Below are positions 17,128 through 25,653 of a DNA stretch of 64,000 nucleotides, one piece after another; position 1 is the stretch's first letter; each line of letters opens with the position of its first letter. Origin of the DNA: Streptomyces sp. SLBN-31 (lineage in GTDB: Bacteria; Actinomycetota; Actinomycetes; Streptomycetales; Streptomycetaceae); the NCBI RefSeq assembly GCF_006715395.1, contig NZ_VFNC01000003.1, positions 248,001-312,000 on the forward strand, read 5' to 3'. A model generated the notes under the pieces. That model had not been told where the DNA came from, ran no database searches, and worked only from the letters and a program-made list of their open reading frames with translations. The translations under genes and the position numbers were made by a program.

Positions 17128-18046
17128 AAGGGCTGGTGAGCACCGCGTCCAGGAATGGCTCGATCGCCGCTCGCCAGCCCTCCGGCTGGTCGTAGTGCAC
17201 GAGGTGGCCGGCGTCGGTGACCTCCGCGTACTCCCCGCGGGGCAGCACCCGGACCATCTCCTGGGCCTCGGCCCGGCCCAGCTCCCCGTCGAGCCCCCGG
17301 ACCACCAGCGCCGGGCACCGCACCTGCGCCAGCTCCTCCCAGTGCGCGTCGAAGACCCAGGTCTCCCGGGACTTCAGCATCTGGTCGGGGTCGAAGACGG
17401 GCCGCCAGCCGTCGGCGCCCTCGTGCATGACCTCGGCGTAGAACTCCCCGCGCGCGGGGTTGGGCCGCTCGACCCAGGGATCGTCCTCGCCGAACCACTT
17501 GCGCACGTCGGCCAGGGTGGCGAAGGGGACGGGCCAGGCCCGGAACCAGTCGGCCCACTCGCGCTGGGAGGCGGCGCCGAGGGCAGAGGCCCGCATGTCG
17601 CAGATGATCACGCCTCGTACCAGGTCGGGGCGCTTGGCGGCGAGCTGCCAGGCGGTCAGCGCACCCATGGCGTGCCCGATGAGGACGGCCGGGGCGAGAC
17701 CGAGCTGTTCGAGCGCGGCCTCCGCGTCCTCGACGTATGCCTCACGGGTGAAGGCGGCCTGTGGGGTCTTGTCGCTCTGGCCATGGCCGCGCTGGTCGAG
17801 GGCGACGGCGCGGTGCCGCTCGGAGAGCCAACGGGCGGTGGAGGCCCAGTGCGAGGCGCGGCCCATGAGGCCGTGCAATAACAGGACTCCGGGCCCGTAC
17901 TCCTGGTGGACCGGCGGGGCGGCCCGGTCCGGGGGGCCGGGCTGTTCGGGTACGAGGGTGGCGGGGTCCGCCTTGGGAGGGTCCCCGAACTCCCAGGCCG
18001 CGAGGCGTACGCCACCCGCCCCGGTCACGTCGATGCGTCGCGCCAT
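17126..18046 (-). CDS. alpha/beta hydrolase-fold protein lacking the nucleophile serine
   Basis: A 306-residue protein with the canonical alpha/beta-hydrolase layout: GVLLLHGLMGRASHW carries the oxyanion HG, ALDQRGHGQSD follows strand 4, and DAGHLVHYDQPEGW holds the catalytic histidine. The nucleophile elbow reads VLIGHAMGALTAW, with Ala126 (codon GCC) where GxSxG needs serine. It is therefore unlikely to work as a conventional serine hydrolase; a non-hydrolytic or binding role is possible. Leu56 is encoded by TTA (17879-17881), so translation should depend on the bldA tRNA. The stop codon overlaps the terminal repeat of a MITE-like element. Confidence 0.88.
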   Translation of the reverse strand: MARRIDVTGAGGVRLAAWEFGDPPKADPATLVPEQPGPPDRAAPPVHQEYGPGVLLLHGLMGRASHWASTARWLSERHRAVALDQRGHGQSDKTPQAAFTREAYVEDAEAALEQLGLAPAVLIGHAMGALTAWQLAAKRPDLVRGVIICDMRASALGAASQREWADWFRAWPVPFATLADVRKWFGEDDPWVERPNPARGEFYAEVMHEGADGWRPVFDPDQMLKSRETWVFDAHWEELAQVRCPALVVRGLDGELGRAEAQEMVRVLPRGEYAEVTDAGHLVHYDQPEGWRAAIEPFLDAVLTSP

Positions 18047-18157
18047 CGTCTGGCACCCCCCTAGCTCCGCTCGGACCGCTCGCTCCCGCTCGAGCCGGCC
18101 GGTCCTGTGAACCGTGTCCTGCCGTGCCGTGCAGCTGCCTGTCTGGTGCGCAGACTA

Positions 18158-18173
18158 TCGAATGGGTATTCGA
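18158..18173. promoter_or_regulatory. inverted repeat TCGAAT-N4-ATTCGA upstream of the hydrolase gene
   Basis: Six-base arms at 18158-18163 and 18168-18173 lie about 110 bp upstream of the hydrolase start, in the AT-richest part of the interval. It could be an operator. The regulator is unknown. Confidence 0.35.
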
Positions 18174-18339
18174 AAATGCCTCGTCTGCCGACAACACCCC
18201 TCGTTCGAGTGACCACGCTCAAGGAATGATCGGCGCTGCCGAGGGGAGATCTTCTGCGGGAGGCGGACCGCTCGGGGAAACCGGTCCGAGGGGAATGACC
18301 CTGAGAGCTCGGGGCTCCGGGTCAGCACAGGGGAGGACA

Positions 18340-18367
18340 GGCCCCGGCGCCGCACGGCGCCGGGGCC
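18340..18367. terminator. strong 12-bp GC hairpin in the 18047-18540 intergenic region
   Basis: Perfect arms 18340-18351 (GGCCCCGGCGCC) and 18356-18367 (GGCGCCGGGGCC) enclose the loop GCAC. It lies about 175 bp downstream of the iron-regulator gene on the minus strand and would stop its transcript. The rest of this 494-bp interval shows no credible gene. Confidence 0.6.
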
Positions 18368-18540
18368 CTCCACGCGACTGCGGCACATCCTCCGCCCCCT
18401 CCGGTCATATGCCTCACGGGCAAGCCTCGCACGCGCCCCGTCGAAGCGCTGCGATTCGACGCACTGAATCTCGGATTCCACGGACCGTCAAGACGCCCCA
18501 ACCGCCTTCCCGGCCCCCGGAGTCGACCCGGCCGGCCGCC

Positions 18541-19233
18541 TCAGCGCTTGGCGACGAAGACGTGGGAGGCCACGTCCGCCTCCAGCTCGGCCGCCTCTCC
18601 CCCGCTGCCGACCAGCACACCGCCCGCCGACTCCGTTACGCTCACCACCGAACCGGGCTGCACCCCCGCCCGCCGCAGCGTGTACATCAGCTGCGCGTCC
18701 GTCTGGATCGGCTCGCCGATACGGCGCACCACCACCGTCTTGCCGTCCGCGCCCGGGTCCAGGTCCGCCAGCGACACCATGCCCTCGTCCAGGAACGGGT
18801 CGGCGCCGTCCTTCTCCCCGAGCTCCTCGAGCCCCGGGATCGGGTTGCCGTAGGGCGATTCGGTCGGGTGCCGCAGCAGCTCCAGCACGCGCCGCTCCAC
18901 GGCCTCGCTCATCACGTGCTCCCAGCGGCAGGCCTCCGCGTGCACCTGCTCCCACTCCAGGCCGATCACATCGACGAGCAGACACTCGGCCAGACGGTGC
19001 TTGCGCATCACGCGCGTGGCGAGCCGGCGGCCCTCGTCCGTCAGCTCCAGATGCCGGTCGGCGGCCACGGCGACCAGGCCGTCCCGCTCCATCCGCGCCA
19101 CCGTCTGACTCACGGTCGGCCCGCTCTGGTCGAGCCGCTCGGCGATCCGGGCACGCATGGGGACCACACCTTCCTCCTCCAGCTCGAGGATGGTGCGGAG
19201 ATACATCTCCGTGGTGTCGATCAGTCCGGACAT
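18541..19233 (-). CDS. dmdR1: iron-dependent DtxR/IdeR-family repressor (DmdR-like)
   Basis: A 230-residue metalloregulator of 230 residues. The N-terminal winged helix (residues 1-65, MSGLIDTTEMYLRTILELEE and SGPTVSQTVARMERDGLV) binds DNA. The dimerisation and metal-binding domain includes HRLAECLLVDVIGLEWEQVH, EACRWEHVMSEAVERRVLEL and NPIPGLEELG, with the Cys, Glu and His ligands of DtxR. The C-terminal SH3-like domain (from about 150) is present. The neighbours (SIS, PAS/GAF, RidA-GNAT genes) match the S. coelicolor dmdR1 region as I remember it, hence the symbol. The protein should repress siderophore and uptake genes when iron is replete. The opposite strand is open through the whole gene; see findings. 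Confidence 0.88.
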   Translation of the reverse strand: MSGLIDTTEMYLRTILELEEEGVVPMRARIAERLDQSGPTVSQTVARMERDGLVAVAADRHLELTDEGRRLATRVMRKHRLAECLLVDVIGLEWEQVHAEACRWEHVMSEAVERRVLELLRHPTESPYGNPIPGLEELGEKDGADPFLDEGMVSLADLDPGADGKTVVVRRIGEPIQTDAQLMYTLRRAGVQPGSVVSVTESAGGVLVGSGGEAAELEADVASHVFVAKR

Positions 19234-19494
19234 ACGTGCCCCTCGATGAGATCTGCCGGAAGCACGAACGGCTACCCGGCGCGTGCGCTGGCCCTGGACT
19301 CAATTCTGACGCATAGCACTGACAACCGTGCCGCACCGTTGAAACCACCGGGTTACGGGCGAGTACAGGCCGGTGGCCGGGTCCGGCCACCCGGGCCGCG
19401 GGACGGTCCGACGGCCGTATTGACACGGCACTGGTCCAGACCGCACCGTGATCCGCGACACGGACTCCGCACGGTGCGCCCCGAAAGGACCCGC

Positions 19495-20250
19495 ATGAGC
19501 GACGGCAGACTGGCCGACCAGTTCCTCGACGCCGCGATCGAACTCCTCCGGCGCGTACGAGACGAGCAGTCGCAGTCCATCACGGCGGCCGGCACCCTGC
19601 TCGCCGACACCGTCGCCGACGGCGGCCGCCTCTTCGCCTTCGGCGCGGGACACTCCTCCCTGCCCGCCCAGGACGTCGTCTACCGCGCGGGCGGCCTCGC
19701 CCTGATGAACCTCCTCGTCGTACCCGGCGTCGTGGGCGTCGACGTCATGCCGGCCACGCTCGGCTCGGCCCTGGAGCGCGTCGACGGCCTCGCGAGCGCG
19801 GTCCTGGACACCTCCCCGCTCCGCGCCGGCGACGCCCTGGTGATCATCTCCCTCTCCGGCCGCAACGCGCTGCCCGTCGAGATGGCCATGAACGCCCGAG
19901 CCCTCGGCGTGAAGGTCATCGGCATCACCTCGGTGGCATACGCGACGCAGACCCGCTCCCGCCACGCCTCCGGCACCTATCTCAAGGACCACTGCGACAT
20001 CGTCCTCGACTCCAAGATCGCCATCGGCGACGCGACCCTCGCCCTGGACACCGTCCCCGCCCCCTTCGCCCCCGCCTCGACCGTCGTCACGAGCGCGATC
20101 ATGCAGGCGGTGATGGCCACGGCGGCAGGCTCCCTGGCGGACCGCGGCATCGAGCCACCGCTGCTCAGGTCGGGCAACGTGGACGGCGGACACGAGTGGA
20201 ACGCACGGGTGATGAAGGAGTACGGGGACCGGATCTTCTACCGGCACTAG
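19495..20250 (+). CDS. SIS-domain sugar phosphate isomerase/binding protein
   Basis: A 251-residue protein with one SIS domain. GRLFAFGAGHSSLPAQDVVY and LVIISLSGRNALPVEMAMNA are the phosphosugar-binding strands, and the C-terminus DGGHEWNARVMKEYGDRIFY is conserved in the MurQ-like UPF0309 group. It probably binds or isomerises a phosphorylated amino sugar in the cytoplasm, though the substrate is unproven. The ATG at 19495 follows GAAAGGA. The reading frame is open far upstream, antisense to the iron regulator, but codon use and the ribosome site support this start. Confidence 0.9.
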   Translation: MSDGRLADQFLDAAIELLRRVRDEQSQSITAAGTLLADTVADGGRLFAFGAGHSSLPAQDVVYRAGGLALMNLLVVPGVVGVDVMPATLGSALERVDGLASAVLDTSPLRAGDALVIISLSGRNALPVEMAMNARALGVKVIGITSVAYATQTRSRHASGTYLKDHCDIVLDSKIAIGDATLALDTVPAPFAPASTVVTSAIMQAVMATAAGSLADRGIEPPLLRSGNVDGGHEWNARVMKEYGDRIFYRH

Positions 20251-20292
20251 ACCGCGGCCGGACAGCCACCGGGCGACCACACGGCCCGCCGC

Positions 20293-21699
20293 CTACTCCG
20301 GCCCCCCGACCCCCGCCAGATCCAGCGCCGTCGCGATCCGCACGGCCACGTCCTCCGCGTACACAGCGTCGCTCCGCTCGAACGAACTCCGGCCGGCCCC
20401 CCGCAGAAACGTCACGACCCCCAGTGTCCGGCCCCGGCTGCGCAACACCGCGCACAACGCGTGCACCGCGTCCGCCGGCCACTGCCGCCCCACGGCCCAC
20501 TCCCGCGCCTGCTCCGCCGGCACCGACCCGACACTGGCCCGCACCGACCCCGCCCGCTCCACGCACTGCAACGCCGGATGCCCCTGCCCGTACCGCACTG
20601 GCAGCCCCGCCGCACCCGTCAGCAGACTCGGCCCCGGTGCCCCGGAAGGCGTCGCCGCGACCCGCACAAGCCGCACCGGTCCCTCCGCCTCCGCGTCGGC
20701 CACCGGACCCCCCGCCACCCGGTCGATCAGCGCGTGATCGGCGAATCCGGCCAGCGCGAAGTCCAGATGGATCGTCGCCGCCTCCCGCGGGTCCTCGCAC
20801 TCCGCCGCCGCCCGGGCCGCCCGGTGCAGCTGGTTCGCCCGGAACCGCAGCAGCGACGCCTCCTGCTCACCCTGCTTGCCCTCGGTGACGTCCACGAACA
20901 GCCAGCCGACCCCGAGCGGCACCGGCTCCTCCGCGAGCGGCGAGGCCAGCCGCACGAACCCGCACCGCCAGCACCGCCGCTGCTCGCCCTCCGGCGTGCG
21001 CACGCTCACCCAGACCTCGGCCGGCGCGGGCGGCGCGCCCTCCGCCAGCACATGCGTCAGCGCGCTCTCCAGTTCCTCCACACCCTGCGCCAGCAGCTCG
21101 CCCAGCGGCCGCCCCAGCGCGGACGTACGGCCGATGCCCAGCGACCGCGCGGCATGCGCGTTCACCACGGCCGGCCGCAGATCGGCGTCGACCAGCACGA
21201 CACCCCAGCTCGCGTCCTCGAACAGCGCCTCGCTCAGCGCGATCGACCGCTCCAGGTCGATCTGCGTGTGCACCTCGCTGAAGGCGCAGTACACCCCCGC
21301 CGGCTTGCCGTCCGGCCCGCGCACGGCCGCCGACTGCGTCCGTACGAGCACCCGTCCGCCGTCCTTGGTCAGCAGCGCGAACTCGTGCACCTGCCGTCCG
21401 GGGGCCTCCATGGCGGACATCAGCCGCCCCTCGACCTCCTCGGCGTCCGCCTCCCGCACGGCCCACCCGGCGAACCCGTGCCGCCCCACGGCCTCCGCCG
21501 CGGTCCAGCCCAGGATCCGCTCGGCCTCGCGGTTCCAGTGCGTGACGACACCGCCCGCGTCGAAGGCGCACAGCGCCGCGTCCATCCCGTCGAGCAGAGC
21601 CGCGAGCAGATCCGAGCCGTCGGGACCCACGGGACCGTCCCGCTCGGGCTCATCGGGCCCCAGCTCGTCGGTGGTCCCACTACGCCGGGAAGCACTCAC
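20293..21699 (-). CDS. PAS/PAS/GAF sensor protein without an output domain
   Basis: A 468-residue cytoplasmic protein. PAS 1 covers about 30-150 (LLDGMDAALCAFDAGGVVTH, HWNREAERILGWTAAEAVG), PAS 2 about 155-285 (ASWGVVLVDADLRPAVVNAH, with VSVRTPEGEQRRCWRCGFVR), and a C-terminal GAF-like domain about 300-465 (DAVHALCAVLRSRGRTLGVV). Relatives often end in a PP2C phosphatase domain, which is absent here. The ligand and partner are unknown. It is convergent with the SIS gene, with 42 bp between the stops. Confidence 0.85.
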   Translation of the reverse strand: MSASRRSGTTDELGPDEPERDGPVGPDGSDLLAALLDGMDAALCAFDAGGVVTHWNREAERILGWTAAEAVGRHGFAGWAVREADAEEVEGRLMSAMEAPGRQVHEFALLTKDGGRVLVRTQSAAVRGPDGKPAGVYCAFSEVHTQIDLERSIALSEALFEDASWGVVLVDADLRPAVVNAHAARSLGIGRTSALGRPLGELLAQGVEELESALTHVLAEGAPPAPAEVWVSVRTPEGEQRRCWRCGFVRLASPLAEEPVPLGVGWLFVDVTEGKQGEQEASLLRFRANQLHRAARAAAECEDPREAATIHLDFALAGFADHALIDRVAGGPVADAEAEGPVRLVRVAATPSGAPGPSLLTGAAGLPVRYGQGHPALQCVERAGSVRASVGSVPAEQAREWAVGRQWPADAVHALCAVLRSRGRTLGVVTFLRGAGRSSFERSDAVYAEDVAVRIATALDLAGVGGPE

Positions 21700-21862
21700 C
21701 TGGACCCCCTGCCAAGCTGCGTCCGCACGTACGGCACGCCGGTTCGCTCACTCGCAATCATCTAACTGGAACGTGACGCAGCACACACCGAGTTCCCACA
21801 AGATTGAAGGAATCGTTGCAAGCCGCCTCCGTCTCCAGGATCGGCCCACCGACGGCAGAAGA

Positions 21863-22684
21863 TCAATCCGTTCCGAGCCTGAGATCCACCCACAGATCGC
21901 TCTCACCGTCGAGCACGTACCGCTCGGTCTCCACGAACCCCCGCTTCACGGCGAACCGCAGGCCGTCCTCGTTGGCCGCCAGCACACACGTCTCCACGGC
22001 CCGCGCGCCCAGCACGCGCGCGTGGGCCAGACCCCGCTCGTACAGAGCCGTACCGAACCCCCGCCCCCGGTAGTCCGGCAGCACACGGGCGATCACGGTC
22101 GCCACCGCGCCCTCGCCCTCCGGCGGCCGCACCGTGGAGCACCCGACGAGCACGTCCCCCAGGTACGCGTTCTCCATCCGGTACCGCCCCAGCCGCCCCC
22201 GGGCGTCGTCGAGGGACATCGCGGCGGGCGGCACGACCTCGTTGTGCACGTACCGCCACTCCTCCAGCATCTCCACCCCGTGCACGGCCTCGATCCGCAG
22301 CTCGCGCCGCCGCGCGTACACCTCGATCTCGATCCTCATCCGGGGATCGGCCAGCCCGCACACCATCATCGTCGCCGCCGGCCGCACCTCCCCGAACGCC
22401 CGCCGGAGCACCGGCCAGCAGGGCTCGAAGTCCTCCCGCCCGGGCAGCAGGTACCGCACCCGCACGACGTCCTCCAACCCGCACCCGGCCTGCGCGAGCG
22501 CGTCCTGGATGTTCCGCAGACACTGCTCGGCCTGCTCGACGACGTCCTCGGAGATCGTCATGGCCGCGTAGTCGAACCCCGTGGTCCCCGACACATGCAC
22601 CCACTCCCCGTCGACCACGGCCCGGGCATACCCGATCCGCTCCTCGAAGGAGGACCCGCTGAGAATCGCACGTCGGTTCGTCAT
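21863..22684 (-). CDS. RidA/YjgF-GNAT acetyltransferase fusion
   Basis: A 273-residue two-domain protein. Residues 1-130 are RidA-like (RIGYARAVVDGEWVHVSGTT, NIQDALAQAGCGLEDVVRVR, and RIEIEVYARRREL with the active-site arginine), a fold that deaminates reactive enamine or imine intermediates from PLP enzymes. Residues about 130-273 are a GNAT acetyltransferase; VIARVLPDYRGRGFGTALYE contains the acetyl-CoA pyrophosphate loop. The ATG of MTNRRAILSGS is the natural RidA start; upstream residues look non-coding. The fusion may couple detoxification of an intermediate to acetylation of its product, which is inference. Confidence 0.88.
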   Translation of the reverse strand: MTNRRAILSGSSFEERIGYARAVVDGEWVHVSGTTGFDYAAMTISEDVVEQAEQCLRNIQDALAQAGCGLEDVVRVRYLLPGREDFEPCWPVLRRAFGEVRPAATMMVCGLADPRMRIEIEVYARRRELRIEAVHGVEMLEEWRYVHNEVVPPAAMSLDDARGRLGRYRMENAYLGDVLVGCSTVRPPEGEGAVATVIARVLPDYRGRGFGTALYERGLAHARVLGARAVETCVLAANEDGLRFAVKRGFVETERYVLDGESDLWVDLRLGTD

Positions 22685-22749
22685 GTGCGGAACGCTACCG
22701 AGCCGCCCGCGTCGAGGGCTGTCGAAAAAAGCTCTCGAAAAAAAAGAGG

Positions 22750-22791
22750 TTGATCCCCGGGCCGGGCGGTTCTTACTGTGTGGGCACACAG
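22750..22791 (+). promoter_or_regulatory. consensus-like vegetative promoter with an overlapping palindrome
   Basis: TTGATC (22750-22755) and TACTGT (22774-22779) are separated by 18 bp, a good sigma-HrdB-type promoter. The perfect inverted repeat CTGTGTG-GG-CACACAG (22776-22791) overlaps the -10 and probable start point and may be an operator or the 5' stem of the transcript. The only plus-strand feature downstream before the citrate synthase gene is the small-transcript locus. Confidence 0.55.
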
Positions 22792-23000
22792 AAGGGAGGT
22801 GGTTCGGCGAATGTATGAATACCGGACGCGTGAGGTGGCTGCGGGCTAGTGGCCCTGCACCACATCTAGTGCGGTGCCGGACCAGCGCGTGAGAGAAGCG
22901 CGCAGCCGGCCCAATCCCAAGCAGTCACCCGACCCGCGAGCTCGCCGGTACGTCCGGCCGGCTCCTCCGCCGAGGCGGAGGGACCAGAGCTCGCGGGTCG
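22785..23000 (+). ncRNA. candidate small transcript with short leader-like reading frames and a terminal hairpin
   Basis: Downstream of the promoter at 22750 comes a strong ribosome site (GGGAGGTGG) and two overlapping tiny frames: 12 codons from ATG 22811 and 25 codons from ATG 22815 to TGA 22892. No protein gene follows on this strand. At 22930-22943 and 22987-23000 are perfect 14-bp inverted arms (CGACCCGCGAGCTC and its complement) with a nested GC hairpin inside, suitable as a terminator. The product would be about 200 nt. It could be a small RNA, a small-protein mRNA, or an attenuator. The citrate synthase gene ends only 17 bp beyond, on the other strand, so the hairpin may serve both. 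Confidence 0.5.
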
Positions 23001-23016
23001 TCTGCGTTGTGCGGGG

Positions 23017-24120
23017 TCAGCCGGCGGAGATGCCGTCGTATCCCTGGACCTCGCGCGGTGAGCGGGCGCCGGGGCCGACGTAGCGGGCGGAGGGCCGGAC
23101 CAGGCGTCCGGTGCGCTTCTGCTCCAGGATGTGCGCCGACCAGCCCGCCGTACGGGCGCAGGTGAACATCGACGTGAACATGTGCGCGGGTACCTCCGCG
23201 AAGTCCAGCACGATCGCCGCCCAGAACTCGACGTTCGTCGCCAGGACCCGGTCGGGGCGGCGTGCGTGCAGCTCGGCCAGGGCGGCCTTCTCCAGGGCCT
23301 CGGCGACCTCGAAGCGGGGCGCGCCCAGCTCGCGGGCCGTGCGGCGCAGGACGCGTGCGCGGGGGTCCTCGGCGCGGTAGACGCGGTGGCCGAAGCCCAT
23401 CAGTCGCTCGCCCTTGTCGAGGGCCTGCTTGACGTACGCCTCGGCGTCGCCGGTGCGCTCGATCTCCTCGATCATGCCGAGGACGCGGGAGGGGGCGCCG
23501 CCGTGCAGCGGGCCGGACATGGCGCCCACGGCGCCGGAGAGGGCGGCGGCCACGTCGGCGCCGGTGGAGGCGATGACCCGTGCGGTGAAGGTCGAGGCGT
23601 TCATGCCGTGCTCGGCGGCGGAGGTCCAGTAGGCGTCGACGGCGGCGACGTGCTTGGGGTCCGGCTCGCCGCGCCAGCGGATCATGAAGCGCTCGGTGAT
23701 GGAGTGGGCCTTGTCGATCTCGCTCTGGGGGACCATGGGGCGGCCCTGGCCGCGGGCGGACTGGGCGACGTAGGACAGGGCCATGACGGCGGCGCGGGCC
23801 AGGTCCTCGCGGGCCTGTTCGGCATCGATGTCGAGCAGCGGTTTCAGGCCCCACACCGGTGCCAGCATGGCGAGGGCCGACTGGACGTCCACCCGGATGT
23901 CGCCGGAGTGCACGGGGATGGGGAAGGGCTCGGCGGGCGGCAGGCCGGGGTTGAAGGCCCCGTCGACCAGCAGCCCCCAGACGTTGCCGAAGGAGACGTG
24001 ACCGACCAGGTCCTCGATGTCGACGCCCCGGTAGCGGAGGGCGCCGCCCTCCTTGTCCGGTTCGGCGATCTCCGTCTCGAACGCGACGACTCCCTCGAGT
24101 CCGGGTACGAAGTCGGACAT
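23017..24120 (-). CDS. citrate synthase family enzyme (citrate synthase 2 type)
   Basis: A 367-residue citrate or methylcitrate synthase-like protein that should condense acetyl-CoA or propionyl-CoA with oxaloacetate. Conserved parts are [40 protein letters not shown] (with a catalytic-region His), [34 protein letters not shown] and [15 protein letters not shown]. It is shorter than the main hexameric type and belongs to the secondary citrate synthase group of actinobacteria. It starts at the ATG of [10 protein letters not shown], facing pdxH across a 260-bp divergent region with repeated AGTGCCA motifs. Confidence 0.92.
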   Translation of the reverse strand: MSDFVPGLEGVVAFETEIAEPDKEGGALRYRGVDIEDLVGHVSFGNVWGLLVDGAFNPGLPPAEPFPIPVHSGDIRVDVQSALAMLAPVWGLKPLLDIDAEQAREDLARAAVMALSYVAQSARGQGRPMVPQSEIDKAHSITERFMIRWRGEPDPKHVAAVDAYWTSAAEHGMNASTFTARVIASTGADVAAALSGAVGAMSGPLHGGAPSRVLGMIEEIERTGDAEAYVKQALDKGERLMGFGHRVYRAEDPRARVLRRTARELGAPRFEVAEALEKAALAELHARRPDRVLATNVEFWAAIVLDFAEVPAHMFTSMFTCARTAGWSAHILEQKRTGRLVRPSARYVGPGARSPREVQGYDGISAG

Positions 24121-24274
24121 CAGGCGGCTCCTCGTGGTGGGTACGGGCAGAAGTACGGGCGGCTCGGCCACTGGATCCCCGGTCGGTCGTGCGACTCGTG
24201 GTCCTTGTGGCCACCCTGGTGATGCCCCGTGCGGCTGGTCGCTCAACCGGAACGACACCAGCACGATATCCCCC

Positions 24275-24313
24275 AGTGCCATATTTGGGGAGTCTTTGTG
24301 GCACTCAGTGCCA
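24275..24313. promoter_or_regulatory. palindrome and half-site of the AGTGCCA motif, citrate synthase/pdxH promoter region
   Basis: A perfect palindrome, TGGCACT-C-AGTGCCA, lies at 24299-24313, with another AGTGCCA at 24275-24281. It lies between the divergent citrate synthase and pdxH genes, about 70 bp from the pdxH start. The symmetry suggests an operator. The half-site is reminiscent of CIRCE (GCACTC), but the spacing does not fit HrcA. Confidence 0.45.
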
Positions 24314-24380
24314 GGTGCCGGCTCTCCAGGATGCCGGACGCTGTGCCGGACGGCACACGTGCGTACGGCAAGATGACCGC

Positions 24381-25049
24381 GTGACCGATCGAAACGCCGT
24401 CCCCCTCGATCCCGCCGCCATGCGCAAGCAGTACCGGGCCGAAGGGCTCGCCGAGTCCGATCTGGCCGACACTCCGGTGGCACAGTTCGCGCACTGGTTC
24501 GCGCAGGCCGCGACGGAGGCCCATCTCTTCGAGCCGAACGCCATGGTCGTCTCCACGGCCGACGCCCAGGGCCGGCCGAGCTCTCGAACGGTGCTGCTGA
24601 AGGGCTTCGACGAGCAGGGCTTCGTCTTCTACACCAACTACGGCTCCCGCAAGGCCCGCGATCTCGCTCAGAACCCGTACGTCTCGCTGCTGTTCCCGTG
24701 GCACCACATGGCCCGCCAGGTGATCGTCGGTGGCATCGCCCGCCGCACCGGCCGTGACGAGACCGCCGCGTACTTCCGCACCCGTCCGCACGGCTCGCAG
24801 CTGGGCGCCTGGGCCAGCGCGCAGTCCAGTGTCGTCGCCTCCCGGGACGAACTGGACGCCTCCTACGCGGAGCTGGAGGCCCGCTACCCGGAGGGCGAGC
24901 AGGTGCCGGTGCCGCCGCACTGGGGCGGCTTCCGGGTGGCGCCGCGGACGGTGGAGTTCTGGCAGGGCCGGGAGAACCGGCTGCACGACCGGCTCAGGTA
25001 CGTGGCGGAGGCGGACGGGAGCTGGCGGGTGGAGCGGCTCAGTCCGTGA
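24381..25049 (+). CDS. pdxH: pyridoxamine 5'-phosphate oxidase
   Basis: PdxH, 222 residues, oxidises pyridoxamine or pyridoxine 5'-phosphate to PLP with FMN. Recognisable parts are [40 protein letters not shown] (FMN and substrate binding), [35 protein letters not shown] and the C-terminal [15 protein letters not shown]. The length is normal. The GTG start at 24381 gives the expected [21 protein letters not shown]-terminus. Its 3' end overlaps the convergent TetR gene by 11 bp. Confidence 0.97.
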   Translation: MTDRNAVPLDPAAMRKQYRAEGLAESDLADTPVAQFAHWFAQAATEAHLFEPNAMVVSTADAQGRPSSRTVLLKGFDEQGFVFYTNYGSRKARDLAQNPYVSLLFPWHHMARQVIVGGIARRTGRDETAAYFRTRPHGSQLGAWASAQSSVVASRDELDASYAELEARYPEGEQVPVPPHWGGFRVAPRTVEFWQGRENRLHDRLRYVAEADGSWRVERLSP

Positions 25050-25653
25050 GGATGCGGTCGAGGATGCTCGACCACTGGGCGATCACCCGGTCGCGGCGCC
25101 CGGTGTCGTCGGTGAGCAGGTTCGCCAGGCCGAGGCCCCGGGCCATGTCGAGCAGGCCCTGCACGGTCTCCCGTACGCCGGGGCGGGTCTCGTCGGCGCC
25201 CAGCAGTTCCACCGCGATCCGGTGGGTCTCGCGGCCGACTCGCGCCTCCAGTTCTGTGACGCGGGGGCGCAGCGGCTCCTCGTTGGACGCGGCCACCCAC
25301 AGGTGCAGGGCGGCGCGGAACAGGGGTCCTGTGTAGAGGTCGACGAGGGCGGTGACCACGGCCTGCCGGTCGTCGCCCGCTCCGTCGGGGAACAGGGCGC
25401 GGATGGCCGTGGACCGTTCCTCGGCGACGAATTCGACGGCCGCGGTGAACAGGTCCTCCCGGGTCGGGAAGTGGTGCTGGGCGGCGCCGCGGGAGACGCC
25501 GGCGCGTTCGGCGACGACGGAGACCGTGGAGCCGGCCCAGCCGTGTTCGGCGAGGCAGGCGACGGCGGCCTCCAGCAGACGTTGCCGGGTGGCCCGGCTG
25601 CGGTCCTGCTTGGGGGCGCGCTCGCCGCGGTCGGCTGTGGTCACAGCACCCAT
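25039..25653 (-). CDS. TetR-family transcriptional regulator
   Basis: A 204-residue repressor. Residues 18-65 are the TetR helix-turn-helix ([40 protein letters not shown]), followed by a helical ligand-binding domain. It is the last gene of the acyl-CoA catabolic operon and overlaps the enoyl-CoA hydratase stop by 13 bp, so it probably regulates the operon in response to an acyl-CoA or its acid. A plausible target is the perfect palindrome at 35089-35102, just upstream of the first gene, although that site is ten kilobases away. Confidence 0.9.
   Translation of the reverse strand: MGAVTTADRGERAPKQDRSRATRQRLLEAAVACLAEHGWAGSTVSVVAERAGVSRGAAQHHFPTREDLFTAAVEFVAEERSTAIRALFPDGAGDDRQAVVTALVDLYTGPLFRAALHLWVAASNEEPLRPRVTELEARVGRETHRIAVELLGADETRPGVRETVQGLLDMARGLGLANLLTDDTGRRDRVIAQWSSILDRILTD

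Noticed and set aside
18155..18481. A 108-codon minus-strand frame in the dmdR1-hydrolase interval
   Set aside because: It crosses the strong GC hairpin at 18340-18367, uses rare codons and has no ribosome site or recognisable fold.
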